The notes under the pieces: model-generated
The model's input: the letters and a program-made list of their open reading frames with translations, nothing else
The model's database searches: none
Told to the model about the DNA's origin: nothing
In this document: piece after piece, positions 19,130-29,887 of the stretch
Numbering within the stretch: position 1 is the first letter of the stretch
Layout of the letters: every line of letters starts with the position of its first letter
DNA from: Hymenochaete sp. R1
Taxonomy: Eukaryota > Basidiomycota > Agaricomycetes > Hymenochaetales > Hymenochaetaceae
Length of the DNA: 36,201 nt
Direction: 5' to 3'
Assembly (NCBI GenBank): GCA_019400425.1
Contig: JAFREE010000203.1
Span: 1-36,201 of the forward strand
Translations under genes and position numbers: made by a program

Positions 19130-21218
19130 TCAACTTTTGGGTCCCCCCTCGCGTTTTCTTTTCGTCGCTTTGACTTTGCGTATCTCTTCTCGCTTTCCGA
19201 AGTCAGAGTCATGCAGCTCCTATAAGAGAATAAGTTCGGCACATAGTTTAGGTCTAAAGAAGAATATTGGTACCATATTGGCAATTCTTTTAGCAGTTGA
19301 CACCGCATTGAGTTTCTCAAGTACCTTCTCCTCTGGGAGGGTCATTTCTTCCAGTTTTGTTTCTGTAAAAAATTCAAAGGTTAGCTTCGAACGAGCTAAT
19401 CGTATGTCCAAACGTACTAATCCTCTTCTCTATCCCAATCACTCTTTCTTCATCCCTTTCCGTCACAAAGCTCACAGCGATACCTATTCGCCCCCTTCGT
19501 GCCGTTCTCCCAACTCGATGAGTGTATTCCTCTGGTTCAACTGGACAATCCCAGTTCAATACCAGTGCCACGTCATCAATATCCAACCCACGAGCACCAA
19601 CGTCTGTCGTCACGAGAACTGGTACAATCGAAGCGCGAAAGAGGTTGAGTGCGTTAAGACGAGCTCGTTGTGTGAGGCGGGAATGCAGTGCTGTCGAACG
19701 GATGTTGAGGGTTTGAAGGAGGAGAGAAATGTATGCAGCTGTGCGAGTGCGAGCGCAAAAGATGATGGTCGGCGGTGGTTGCTCGATAGCATCGGGATCA
19801 TCTTGAGTAGAAACGCTGCCTTTGGACTTTGATTTCCGGGACTGAGACGGTTTCTTGGAGGGTTTGGTCGGCTCGGGTGGGGCACGCCGAAGGTGCGTAA
19901 TGCTCTCAGGTGGGTTGCACAGAAGATAGAAGAGATACGATTCGCGAACGTGGGAAGGGACAAGTAGATAATACTGCTTGAGTGTTTCCACTGTTTCGAT
20001 CCTATACAAAGTTTGGTAGATATGTGCTTAAAACTGACGAATCTACTTACTCAGTAGTCATCCGATGAACGAAGGGCTGTTCTTTGCCTGGTCGAGGAGG
20101 AGCACATATTAGAGACTCTATGGAGTCGGTCATGGTCGCAGTGAAAAGGCATGTTTGTCGTTCCTTCGGGAGAACACTGAATAGATGAGCGAGTTCCGGA
20201 GCAGACGTTGGCGTGAGCAGGCGATCAGCTTCGTCGAGAACCTAAAACACGAGCAGATCTTAGACTGATCACAGGCTTCAAGAACACCAACTTACAAGGA
20301 ATTTAACTCGAGACAAGTTCCATTCGCCATTCGAACTCCTGAGATGATCAACAATACGTCCCGGTGTTGCAACAATAACATGCGGCCTGTTGTTGAGTTC
20401 GATTGCTTGAGACATCATATCCATTCCCCCAACTATAACAGCCGTCTGGATGTTTAAAGGTGCTCCTAACACTGCAAATTGTTCTGAAATTTGGAATGCT
20501 AATTCCCTGAGCGAGTGTAAGAACAATCAATCAACAGATTGTATCTGAGATAAACATACCTCGTCGGGGTAAGCACCAAAGCATAAATCCCATATGGGTC
20601 AACAGAGAGTTTCTGCAGAATCGGGAGAGCAAATGCTACAGTTTTCCCTGAGCCCGTCTTCGCGTTTCCGACACAGTCTCTGCCTGAAGAATGTCAGCTT
20701 AAGAGTCAAAAAGAAGTTATCCCGACGAACATACCTGCAAGTAGAGGGGGTATACAAGCAACCTGAACCTCTGTCGGTGTTCGAATGGACATTGTCGACA
20801 AAGATGCAACCAATGCCTTTGAAACTCCCAAGTCTGAAAACGACGTTGGCAACGGTATTCGAAGGTTCTTTTCTGATAATGTTTTCGTTTCTGATTCTGG
20901 AACTTGAGCTCGAGAGGGCATGGTTATTCGGGATGCAGTCTCAGGCACTCGGTCTCCCTCATCGTTGTCTCCGACCTCTAACTCCTCTTCATCGTCAACG
21001 TCCTCGATATCAGCTTCGTCCTTTGAATCCTCGACCTCGCTGTCGCAATCGTCGTCGTCATTGTCATTTGAATTGGTCGACGTCCGGTCTAGAACATTCA
21101 AGCCTTCCTCAGCAATTCTTCTCCTCTTTGCTACAGGTTCTCCAATGCGTTTCAAAAGCTCGTCTGCGCTGAGGTCATCCAGATTACTTGCATCTTGGAT
21201 TTCGTGGCTGATACCCAT
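19130..21218 (-). CDS. DBP8: ATP-dependent DEAD-box RNA helicase Dbp8 (DDX49 family)
   Basis: A nucleolar helicase acting in the small-subunit processome for 18S rRNA maturation. Seven exons: 21218-20735, 20683-20560, 20506-20296, 20241-20051, 20001-19418, 19362-19274 and 19219-19130, giving 590 aa in phase. Motifs in order: Q-motif region ([18 protein letters not shown]), I AKTGSGKT, Ia [15 protein letters not shown] (typical of Dbp8), TPGR, II DEAD, III-type [24 protein letters not shown] and [15 protein letters not shown]. Yeast Dbp8 is about 430 aa. The excess is an acidic N-terminus ([20 protein letters not shown]) and a Lys/Ser/Pro insert early in the second RecA lobe. The exon 6 donor is GTACCA, which is weak but required for phase. 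ATG at 21218 was chosen because the upstream in-frame sequence reaches the divergent promoter. Confidence 0.93.
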
Positions 21219-21432
21219 AGAGATTGGAAGAGAGGGGGGTCGAAAGGTGATGTGTAGGAGAGAAAGCCATTCGCGCTCAAAATTTTGGACCCTCTGCAAC
21301 CTTGACCAGCGACCACCATCACCGCCATCATCAACCAACGTATGTTTCAAACAGTTTTATAACGCTCAAAACCGTTCTCGAGAATGCAACTTTACGAGCT
21401 GAACGTACGGCCGTGATGCTCTAACAATCTGC
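21219..21432. promoter_or_regulatory. Divergent promoter of DBP8 and SUA5
   Basis: These 214 bp separate the start codons of two genes acting in ribosome and tRNA maturation, suggesting co-regulation. No TATA box is evident. Confidence 0.55.
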
Positions 21433-22761
21433 ATGAATATCTTTCGTACCATCTTGCATTCACCTCAAAAACTGTATAAATTGTACACAGCTTCATCTCG
21501 ACCAACAACCAGCGCCATGGCTTCACTCGACGGGTCGCCTGCTCTACGTGTGCTGAAGTGTAATGCATCAGCCATTACCTTCCCAGAGTCGATTGCATCA
21601 CCCGAAGGACCTTTTATTTCATGCCCAATGACCGTCGAGGCTCTCCGAGTCGCTTCACATCACCTCACGGTTCTGGACGATGTCGTAGCCTTCCCGACAG
21701 AGACTGTCTACGGGTTAGGTGCCAACGCGCTTTCCTCGACTGCCGTTTCCAAGATCTTCTCAACGAAGGGACGACCTCAGGATAATCCGCTCATCGTTCA
21801 TGTCTCATCACTCCCGATGCTCTATCGTCTACTCCCCAAAGACTATTCGATGCCAACAGTGTATCAAGCTCTCGTAGGCGCCTTTTGGCCCGGACCGCTC
21901 ACTTTACTGTTCCCTGTAAACAGGGATGTTGTACCATCAGGTGTCACAGCAGGTCACCCAAGCGTAGGCGTTCGAATGCCCTCGGATCCCGTCGCAAGAG
22001 CTCTTATTGCACTCGCTGATACACCACTTGCTGCACCGAGCGGGAACTCGTCCGGGAAACCGAGCCCAACTCGCGCAGAGCATGTCATCAATGACCTTGG
22101 TGCCCTCGGTCGACTCCGAGTCCTTCTTGACGGTGGGGCATGCAAGGTCGGAGTGGAGAGTACGGTTGTCGATGGACTTGATGAAGATGGGAATTTGCGC
22201 GTGCTGAGGCCTGGAGGAGTCACGGTAGAGGATCTAGAAAGGGTTGTCAATGGAACGTGCGCTGGAATCGAGAGAGGGTTACGACCAAAGGTACTCGTAC
22301 ATCGAAGAGACTACGAAGACCATGCCGTTGAAAGAGCACCGACGACTCCTGGCATGAAATACCGTCACTATTCACCCTCTGTCCCAGTTGTTATGCTCAT
22401 GACAAGCTCCTCGCCACCGGTTGGCTCCGCTACAATACCCTTCTTGCAAGTTCTTTCTCAGCTTGTTGACGCTTCCGAGGCAGCTTCCCTCAGAGTCGGA
22501 CTTCTTGTGCCGTCTGACTCGCCTTTACTCCGCCAAACCCTATTCGCACCCTCTAGGATTGCTCTGGAACACTTTCCTCTCGGGAGGATTTCAGATCCCG
22601 CGACAAGTGCCGCGCGTTTCTTTGATGGGCTGTTGACATTGGAAAAGAATGGAGCGCAAGTCATTCTGGTCGAAGAGATTCCGGAGAGGCGGGAGGGGCT
22701 GGCTTTCATGAACCGTGCGAAGAAAGCGGCGAGTTCCGTTTTGTTCGTGAACGACGTATGA
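21433..22761 (+). CDS. SUA5: Threonylcarbamoyl-AMP synthase Sua5
   Basis: Makes threonylcarbamoyl-AMP from Thr, bicarbonate and ATP, the first step of t6A37 formation in ANN-decoding tRNAs. Intronless, 442 aa from the first ATG. The YrdC domain (residues ~75-270) shows VVAFPTETVYGLGANA, the nucleotide-binding STKGRPQDNPL, FWPGPLTLL, VGVRMPSDPVARAL, APSGNSSGKPSPT and GVESTVVD. The linker ends with PTTPGMKYRHYSP, the Sua5 signature, and the C-terminal Sua5 (Rossmann-like) domain ends EGLAFMNRAKKAA. Residues 1-28 (MNIFRTILHSPQKLYKLYTA) look like a mitochondrial presequence. A second ATG at 21517 sits in a strong context (GCGCCATGG), so cytosolic and mitochondrial forms from one gene are likely. 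Confidence 0.95.
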   Translation: MNIFRTILHSPQKLYKLYTASSRPTTSAMASLDGSPALRVLKCNASAITFPESIASPEGPFISCPMTVEALRVASHHLTVLDDVVAFPTETVYGLGANALSSTAVSKIFSTKGRPQDNPLIVHVSSLPMLYRLLPKDYSMPTVYQALVGAFWPGPLTLLFPVNRDVVPSGVTAGHPSVGVRMPSDPVARALIALADTPLAAPSGNSSGKPSPTRAEHVINDLGALGRLRVLLDGGACKVGVESTVVDGLDEDGNLRVLRPGGVTVEDLERVVNGTCAGIERGLRPKVLVHRRDYEDHAVERAPTTPGMKYRHYSPSVPVVMLMTSSSPPVGSATIPFLQVLSQLVDASEAASLRVGLLVPSDSPLLRQTLFAPSRIALEHFPLGRISDPATSAARFFDGLLTLEKNGAQVILVEEIPERREGLAFMNRAKKAASSVLFVNDV

Positions 22762-23014
22762 TGGCTTTCAGTAGAGACATCCATATTTTCTTGTCAGTGG
22801 CATCCGTGATCGACCTAATTCCCCACTCTAGATATCAGTTCAACCTTGCTATCTACTCCTAGTCCGAAAATGATGAAAATTTCCACCCTCTCCAACGCGG
22901 TTGCGCCGTGACCAGGTCAAATACAAGTGCATTTTTAGCAAGACACTTGTGAAATGGTAGGAAACAACATCCAAAAACGTGTATATATAATAAATGGAAG
23001 GCACTGTTTACCGT

Positions 23015-23100
23015 GGGGTAGTGGCGCAATGGCTAGCGCATCTGGCTTCGATCGCTTGATGTGTACCAGAAGGCTGCAGGTTCGAGTCCTGTCTGCCTCA
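23015..23100 (+). tRNA. trnR-UCG: tRNA-Arg(UCG) with 13-nt intron
   Basis: Cloverleaf folds by hand. The acceptor stem is GGGGTAG (23015-23021) with CTGCCTC (23093-23099), one G-U pair and one U-G pair. D arm: GCGC/GCGC around AATGGCTA. Anticodon stem: TCTGG/CCAGA. T arm: GCAGG, loop TTCGAGT, CCTGT. The anticodon TCG is at 23048-23050, reading CGA Arg codons. The loop is interrupted after position 37 by an intron at 23052-23064, the canonical tRNA intron site. The internal A and B boxes (TGGCGCAATGG and GGTTCGAGTCC) fit Pol III promoters. Confidence 0.93.
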
Positions 23101-23118
23101 ATCACTAGAAAGAAAATT

Positions 23119-23130
23119 TCATTTTTTTTT
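23119..23130 (+). terminator. Pol III oligo-T terminator of tRNA-Arg
   Basis: A run of eight or more T begins about 20 bp after the tRNA 3' end, as expected for RNA polymerase III termination. Confidence 0.7.
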
Positions 23131-24002
23131 CTTCGAAAAGTAGAATGTGCGCTTATTCGTGATTTTTGCTCAGTGTCAATCCTGATTTGATTTTTCATTC
23201 TATTTTCCCCCTAAAACTCATAGGTGTACCCCGCGTATGTGACTGGTACTCTCTCATTTTCGCGTGCCTCGAGACGCTCAAACCCGAAACGGAAGCAAAA
23301 TATCACATCCTTCTTTAATTACGCATGGCATATGTAACCCATGATCTGTTATTTTTCTCATATCACGGTGACAACATGCGGTAACCAGTGCTTTCCACTA
23401 TGATACGGTGGCAAATCGGAACCAGACCAAACAAAGGTGAGATGAAGGGCCGGGGTGTGTTTATTATAGCTTACCGTACATGTATTATGGTACTCATACT
23501 CAGTTGAATTGTATAGACGGCAAAACTTAGAAAGAACGAGGGTATTAATAGTCTAGACCCGGTCGGATGAGATATTCTTGGAAGAGCAGTAAATATATTC
23601 CGCTGAATGCACACGACACGATGTCTTCCTGGAATTGAAATTGTATGTGTGTGTGGAAGTCCCATGCCACCACCGGGTCGTTGTATACTCGTGGTGAGGT
23701 TAGGCACGAGAAAACGGAAAGATGATAAGAGAGAAGCTTATGGATCTAGAATTGGGTTCGTGGTTCGTGGCTTTGCCTTCTGGATGGGGCGGTTAGTTGT
23801 ACTAAATGTTCCTATTTCCCATTGGCCGGGAAGTATTGGCGTGGCTCTGAGATCAATGGAAGTGTCGGAGAAAACGTATAACTTGGAGGTGTGATGCTGA
23901 GGACTGGTTTCCAGCTCTGCCTCGAATCTTCTTCGCAGACAAAGCCGTCCTCTATCCTTCCGTCTATCCTCGAGGTCCTCCGGGTTCGATCACATCACAA
24001 AC
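23131..24002. other. Intergenic upstream of aspartic protease 1
   Basis: About 870 bp with no supported gene. The right end probably contains the protease promoter: an inverted CCAAT box (ATTGG near 23821) and a weak TATAAC at 23877. Confidence 0.4.
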
Positions 24003-25655
24003 ATGCAGTTGAAGTTTGCATCCCTCGTTGTTGCAACTCTTGTCGCAGTTGCCTCTGCCATTCCGGCTCCTGCATCTGAGGTAAAGAGAATTCCACTCCA
24101 GCGCCGTTCGTTCACGAAGGACGGTGTCGCCGACATCGAAGGCTTGAAAAACCACATCGTCAACGTCAAATCGTAAGTATATCGAGCTCATCCATTCAAA
24201 ATCATATCTTCGACTCATTTCGCATCACTCCTCCTCACATTCTGCTTTCAGGAAGGTCGCTCGTGGATTCTCCAATTTTGAGAAAAACACGGGTGTGAAG
24301 CACCCGAGCGACAATGGAAGTCTGCAGAATGTGAGGTTCCGGGAGAAAAGGGCGACTGGGAAAGACCCACTTACCGACGATTTGGACGGAGAACTCTGGC
24401 AGGGTGCTATCAATGTCGGCACTCCCGCAAACACTTTCACAGGTGAGCTACTTTTAGATTGAGAATGAATATTGAAACGGAGGTTGCGGGCCGTTATCTC
24501 CGGGTGTAGCATATGACTACCAGACCTCCGAGTCTGCTTCCGCCGTCTTTCCTGTGTTGAAATACCTGTGCCCGATTGCTCACATTGTGTTTCTTTTTCC
24601 CATTCCACCCATTGTGTCGACTGCTTGCCACATGCACCAGTCGACTTCGACACCGGCTCGAGCGACCTCTTCCTCCCAGGCACAGCCTGTACCGACCAGA
24701 ACTGCGCAGGCCACAAGATCTTCAACACAGCCAACTCTCGCACAGCCGTAGACCAACACGAGCGGTTTTCTATCGAGTTTGCAGATGGCTCGACGGTTTC
24801 TGGTGAAGTGTTCCACGATACAGTGTCCATCGCCGGTATCACCGCGACGAACCAGGCTGTAGTCGCTGCATCGCAGTACTCGTCCGGTTTCGCACTCGAC
24901 GTCTCCCCTCCAGATGGGCTAATGGGAATGGCCTTCCAGCAAATCTCCAACTCTAACTCTCCTCCCGTGTTCCAAACAATGATCGCAGATGGGTCAACAA
25001 CCCAACCCATCTTCGGCTTTACCCTCCTCGACAACGGAGGCGAGCTCTTCCTCGGCGGTACAGACACGACTGCCTTCACCGGAAGCCTCACTTTCGTTCC
25101 ACTCACGGAAGTCGGGTTCTGGGAAATCAACGCAAACGGCGTAACCGTTGGCGGTCGTCAAGTCGTCAGGGGACCCCAGGATTCCATCGTCGACACGGGA
25201 ACGACGCTCATGATTGTCGATCCGACGAGCGCTAGTGAGATATTCGCGGCTGTTCCAGGAGCGGCGGATGCCAGTCGAACGGTTGGGGAGGGCTTCTTCA
25301 CGGTTCCGTGCGCTGAGATCCCTTCGAACATTGCAGTGGAACTTGGGAGCTCGAGCTTCACGCTTTCGGCGGACTCGTTGAATTTTGGGCAAGTGTCTGC
25401 GGGTTCGGCAGAGTGCGTTGCTGGCATTGTCGGCGATAACGAAGGTGCGCATGGTGATAAATGGGCCTGAGAGCCCGCTTATGACTATTCCTTCTCTTTT
25501 CGTATTGCAGGATTCTGGATCTTGGGCGACGTTTTCTTGAGAAATGTTTACACGGGTGGGTTTGCTTCTTATCACCATGATATTGGGATCGCTCATTTTG
25601 GTCTTTAGCTTTCGATGTCGGGAACGAACGCCTTGGATTTGCGCCGCTCGCTTAA
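24003..25655 (+). CDS. Secreted pepsin-like aspartic protease 1 (A1 family)
   Basis: Five exons, 24003-24172, 24252-24442, 24641-25444, 25511-25555 and 25609-25655, give 418 aa. Signal peptide MQLKFASLVVATLVAVASA; propeptide to a KR site before ATGKDPLTDD, the likely mature start. Catalytic motifs: DTGSSDLFLPG (Asp124) and VDTGTT (Asp305). Disulphide pairs fit CTDQNC and the C-terminal Cys pair (FFTVPC, SAEC). The end shows GFWILGDVFLRNVY and FDVGNERLGFAPLA. The flap, normally Y-x-D/T-G, reads IEFADGS, so the usual tyrosine is Phe167. Intron 2 (24443-24640, 198 bp) is much longer than other introns here and absent from the tandem paralogue. The enzyme is probably for extracellular protein breakdown. 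Confidence 0.92.
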
Positions 25656-26618
25656 GGGAGCTGAGATGTATGGTTCATATAGTATCAATTGGGCATCTTG
25701 CGTATCTATCAGCTTTCATTTGGTCGTGGAAACGGGGACTGTGTACAAGGCAATGTTGTAAATGTATCAAAATATCAGATAAATTTGGGTTGCAGTGACG
25801 TACGTTAAAACTTTTCCTCCCACAAGACTTCAATTTCTTCCCCGACGTCTCGCCCCTTCGGGGTCGCTTCTTGCTTTCACTTCTCTAGCTCTGAATTCTC
25901 GGAACATCAACGATCGCTTCCTCTGCGGAAGCGCTCAAGAACATGATGTGGCACTCGTAAAGACTCTGGTCGACGGATAAATAAATTCACTCGATCTCCA
26001 CTCAGCCTTCCACGCATCCCGCCAAATGAATTGAGAAGCAGAAGCACCGTTCGTGCTATTCTGGCAGTGTGGGGGATAGGGGCCGGCCGCAAGGAATGAC
26101 GCTCTACAGCGTCCGATATATGATATGTTCTGGGACTCTGTGCGAAACCACTGCGAAACCTCGCGGGTCAACTGCGAGGCAAAGCTTCTCGATTATGAAA
26201 CGAACGCACTGCATTGGTTATGGGTGCATATGGACCCAATCCATTTCCATTTTTCTTTCACCTATCGCCCAAAGTACACGCTGTACCATTCCAGCTTTCT
26301 CGCACGGAGACGATAAGCTGGCGGGCCACTTGACGACAGACCCTACTTCCGTCGGTCTCTCTTTCTGTATTCTGGTCTCTTAGAGTTTCCCACTGGCAGA
26401 AAACATGGAATACGGAAATTAGTGTCCATATGTTTGGGTTTGGGGTTATTCGGTGGATCTTCGTGGACGGAGTGTTAGTATAAGATGAGAGGTATCCACC
26501 TCACCTAAATGTCCCTCCAGGCGACCCCTCTACCTTCGCTCCCTCAGTGCGAAAGGTCGTTCTTAACTTCTCCGATCCTTTTTTTAGAAATTCATCTCCT
26601 TTTAACGCCTCTTTCATC
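25656..26618. other. Intergenic between the tandem proteases
   Basis: About 960 bp with no supported gene; open frames such as 26069-26383 lack domains. A TATA-like TATAAGA at 26479-26485 lies about 140 bp before protease 2. Confidence 0.45.
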
Positions 26619-28073
26619 ATGCATATGAAACTCGCTCCACTTGTCGTCTCGTCGATCCTTATGGCCGCATCCGCTGCTCCTGCACCGGAGGCGAAGGGTG
26701 TTGTGCCCAGAATCCCGACGCAGCGCCGTTCGTTTACGAAGAATGGCGTTGCGGATATTAATGGGCTCAAGAGTCATCTCGTTGAAGTGAACGCGTACGT
26801 GTTCTTGCTTCTTTTCCCCCTATTCCTTCGTTAAGTCGACGTCGATGCTTACGCCAACATGATGCGATTCTGAAAAAAAAATTCAGGAAGATCTCGCGCG
26901 GGATGGCTAATTTCCAGAAGAACACCGGAGAGGCGCATCCGAGCGACAGTGCGAGTCGAAGGAAGTTGAAGGTCAAGAGGGCGACGGGGACCGACCCCCT
27001 CACGGACGACGACTTTGAGCTCTGGCAGGGCAACATCGACGTCGGCACCCCCGCAAACACCTTCTCCGTCGACTTCGACACCGGCTCCTCCGACCTCTTC
27101 CTCCCCGGATCGGACTGCACCGAAAACTGCCAAGGCCACAAAGTCTTCGACACAGCCGCCTCCTCCACCGCAGCCGACCAGAACGAGCCGTTCTCCATCG
27201 AGTTCGGCGATGGCTCGATGGTTTCTGGTGAAGTATTCCATGATACCGTGTCTATCGCGGGCCTTACGGCAACGGACCAGGCCGTCGTCGCTGCGACACA
27301 GTACTCGACGGGCTTTGCGCTCGATGAGTTCCCACCCGATGGGCTCATGGGGATGGCGTTCCAGCAGATCTCGAACAGCAATTCGCCACCTGTGTTCCAG
27401 ACGTTAGTGAGCGACGGTGCGACGAGCGAGCCCATCTTCGGGTTCACCTTACTCGATAACGGCGGGGAGCTATTCCTTGGAGGGACTGACAACTCGGCGT
27501 TCTCGGGCGATCTCACGTTCGTCCCGCTTACGACGGTTGGGTTCTGGGAGATCAACGCAGACGGGGCGTCGGTGGGCGGGGACCAGGTCGTTGGAGGTCC
27601 ACAGGACTCGATCGTCGACACGGGCACGACGTTGTTGATCGTAGACCCGGATAGCGCGGCTGCGATCTTTGCTGCTGTTCCAGGAGCGGCGGACGCGAGC
27701 GCGACGTTGGGACAAGGCTTCTTCACGGTGCCGTGTGCGTCAGTTCCGGACAATATTGCGATCACGCTTGGGGGAACGGACTTTACGGTATCTGCGGATA
27801 GCTTGAATTTGGGAGAGGTTGAGGCGGGGTCGGCGGATTGTGTTGCGGGTATTGTGGGACAGGACGAAGGTGAGCTGTGATGGTAGTGAAGGCTGTTCGA
27901 GTAGGAAATGCTGAATGACTTCTGAATAGGCTTCTGGATCTTGGGCGACGTTTTCTTGAGGAATGTGTACACTGGTAAGATTGTCCACTCCTACTTACGA
28001 GACCCGCATTCACTCTTTTTTTCCAGCCTTTGATGTGGGGAATACGCAAGTCGGGTTTGCCACCTTGGCATGA
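26619..28073 (+). CDS. Secreted pepsin-like aspartic protease 2 (A1 family)
   Basis: Four exons, 26619-26794, 26887-27869, 27930-27974 and 28027-28073, give 416 aa. It is a close paralogue of protease 1, with the same signal peptide type (MHMKLAPLVVSSILMAASAA), propeptide motif QRRSFTKNGVADINGLKSHL and a KR site before ATGTDPLTDD. Catalytic Asp123 (DTGSSDLFLPG) and Asp303 (VDTGTT) are intact. The flap again has Phe (Phe165, IEFGDGS). The two 3' introns sit exactly where they do in protease 1. The intron just before the first catalytic Asp is absent, and the reading frame runs through FSVDFDTG. Coding sequence is richer in C and G at third positions than protease 1. Two in-frame ATGs lie six bases apart; the first is taken. 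Confidence 0.93.
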
Positions 28074-28224
28074 TGGATGTCGGGAGGCACACCTACTCAG
28101 TACCTTCCCTTCATATTTTAACAACCTGCTGTAATGTAACTCATTGAAACGAAAACAAGCGAACCCATGAATTTCCACGATAAGATGAAAACAAAGTACA
28201 TACTTAAATACGCTTAGCACGTTC

Positions 28225-29887
28225 TCATCGCATCATCCTGGACCGAATGAAAGAGCTGCCTCCATTTGATTGCCTATTTCTCTCCTTTTCACGATCCTTA
28301 TGCCCATGCCCATCCCGCTCTCTTTCCCTTCTCCCGGGTGACCTCCGCCTCTCCCTGTCCCTATCATCCCGTCTCCTAGGACTTCGACTCCTCTCCCTAT
28401 CCCTTCTTCGCTCTCCTCTCGCATCGTGCCCTACATCAAAGACCATACCGTACTTATCACCCTTCCGTGCGTCACCTTGTGGTACGCGATACCGCGTTGT
28501 GGCTTCAAGATCCTCTCGGCCTGCGAAGCCGTTGCCTGTATCGCGCCCGGAACCGCCTTTACGACCCATCCGGGGTCCTGTTTTGACGTCGTTGGACCAG
28601 GATGTATTGAGTCGTGCGACGGATTGGGAGCTGGCGGGGTGTGTGAGGTATCAGATTATGGTTTAAGGAAAGAGGGAAAAAAAGGGACGAACAAGTCAAC
28701 CCATATACGTCTGTCGTCAATTAGGACGTTTTGCATTTTGAAGTATGCCTAGAAAGTTTTAAACCGATCAGAAAGCGTACTATGAGCAAGCAACCTTTCT
28801 TTGTAACTCACCTGCTCTGCGTCCTCCCTTTTATCAAATTCAATGAACGCATACTGTAACGAGTCTCCCGACTGCTTGTCTCTAATAACCTGACAACTCA
28901 TGATCGTCCCAAACCTCGAAAAGATGAGCTCTAGGTCCTCATCGCGCGTCACCGGGTTCAGCTTGCACACGAACAGCACGTTCTCCGGCGGACGGACGTT
29001 CGCAAAGGGCAGGTCGCCGACCATCTCGAGTGTGAGCGCCGAGGCCGCTGCTGCGCGTTTACGGCGTTCTTCTTCTTCCTCTTCTTCAGGGAGCGTTTGG
29101 AGGGGGTCTTCGTCCTCTGCTATGCGGGTGGAGTTATCGGGGGGTTTGGTAGGTGGGGAAGACGGGACGACGAGGCCTTCGGGGTCGTCGAATGGGTCGT
29201 CTTTATGGACGTACAGGAAAGTATGATGGTAGACGAGACTAACGCGTTAGCGAATGAACACAAAATGAAAGGACTGCACACACCGAGTATTTCTACATGC
29301 CTTATTCTAACATCCTTCAACGGCCTCCCATCCTGGTCGGTGAACACTTCATTCAGCTTATCAAGCGTCTCCAGACCCTCGACTACATGCCCGAACACCG
29401 CATGCTTCCCATCCAAATAATCGATCCTATCCGCGAGCGTGATGAAGAACTGCGAACCGCACCCACCCTGCTGTTGTTTACTTTGACTGTCTAGAAGCGA
29501 CGACGCGATGGCCATGGAGACTGTGCCTTTGTGGGTGTGCTTGAAGTGGGGGACAAGCTCCGGGGTGAAGTAGCGTGGAGGTTTGGAGGCGGGTGGGGGA
29601 GGGGGAGAGGAGGTGGAGGCGATATAGGACCAGATGGACTCTCCGCCTGTGCCTGTCGCGGTCGGGTCGCCTGCTTGGGCGAGGAAGTCTTTGCTCACTA
29701 AAAGCGACTGCTATTAGAGCCCAAAGTAGATATAGTACGGAATGAATGATATACCATTGAAGAAAGCGTTGAGGTTGTAGTAGTACACTTCGCATAGCTT
29801 GAGGAAGTTCTGGCATGTTTTGGGGCACGCCTCGACTTCTAGGTCGATGACAATATCGCCGAGAGACGTCTCCAACAGCACCGACAT
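28225..29887 (-). CDS. PPIL4: PPIL4-type cyclophilin with RRM
   Basis: A nuclear cyclophilin-RRM protein of the PPIL4/Cyp6 family, associated with spliceosomes. Five exons: 29887-29755, 29697-29284, 29200-28812, 28748-28693 and 28630-28225, giving 465 aa. The cyclophilin domain (residues 1-~180) shows [51 protein letters not shown] and [12 protein letters not shown]. The catalytic Arg of cyclophilin A is replaced (FFNV) and its Trp is Tyr, as is usual for PPIL4, so isomerase activity may be weak. The RRM (residues ~255-332) has RNP2 LFVCKL and RNP1 YAFIEF. The tail is rich in RS, RD and RE ([18 protein letters not shown]). It is convergent with protease 2 (151 bp). Confidence 0.93.

Noticed and set aside
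23607..23894. 95-codon open frame before aspartic protease 1
   Set aside because: No domain, weak context, and located in the protease promoter region.
26767..27972. 401-codon minus-strand open frame across aspartic protease 2
   Set aside because: It is a shadow of the strongly third-position-biased protease coding strand. A matching shadow lies opposite protease 1 at 24225-25130. Neither shows a domain.
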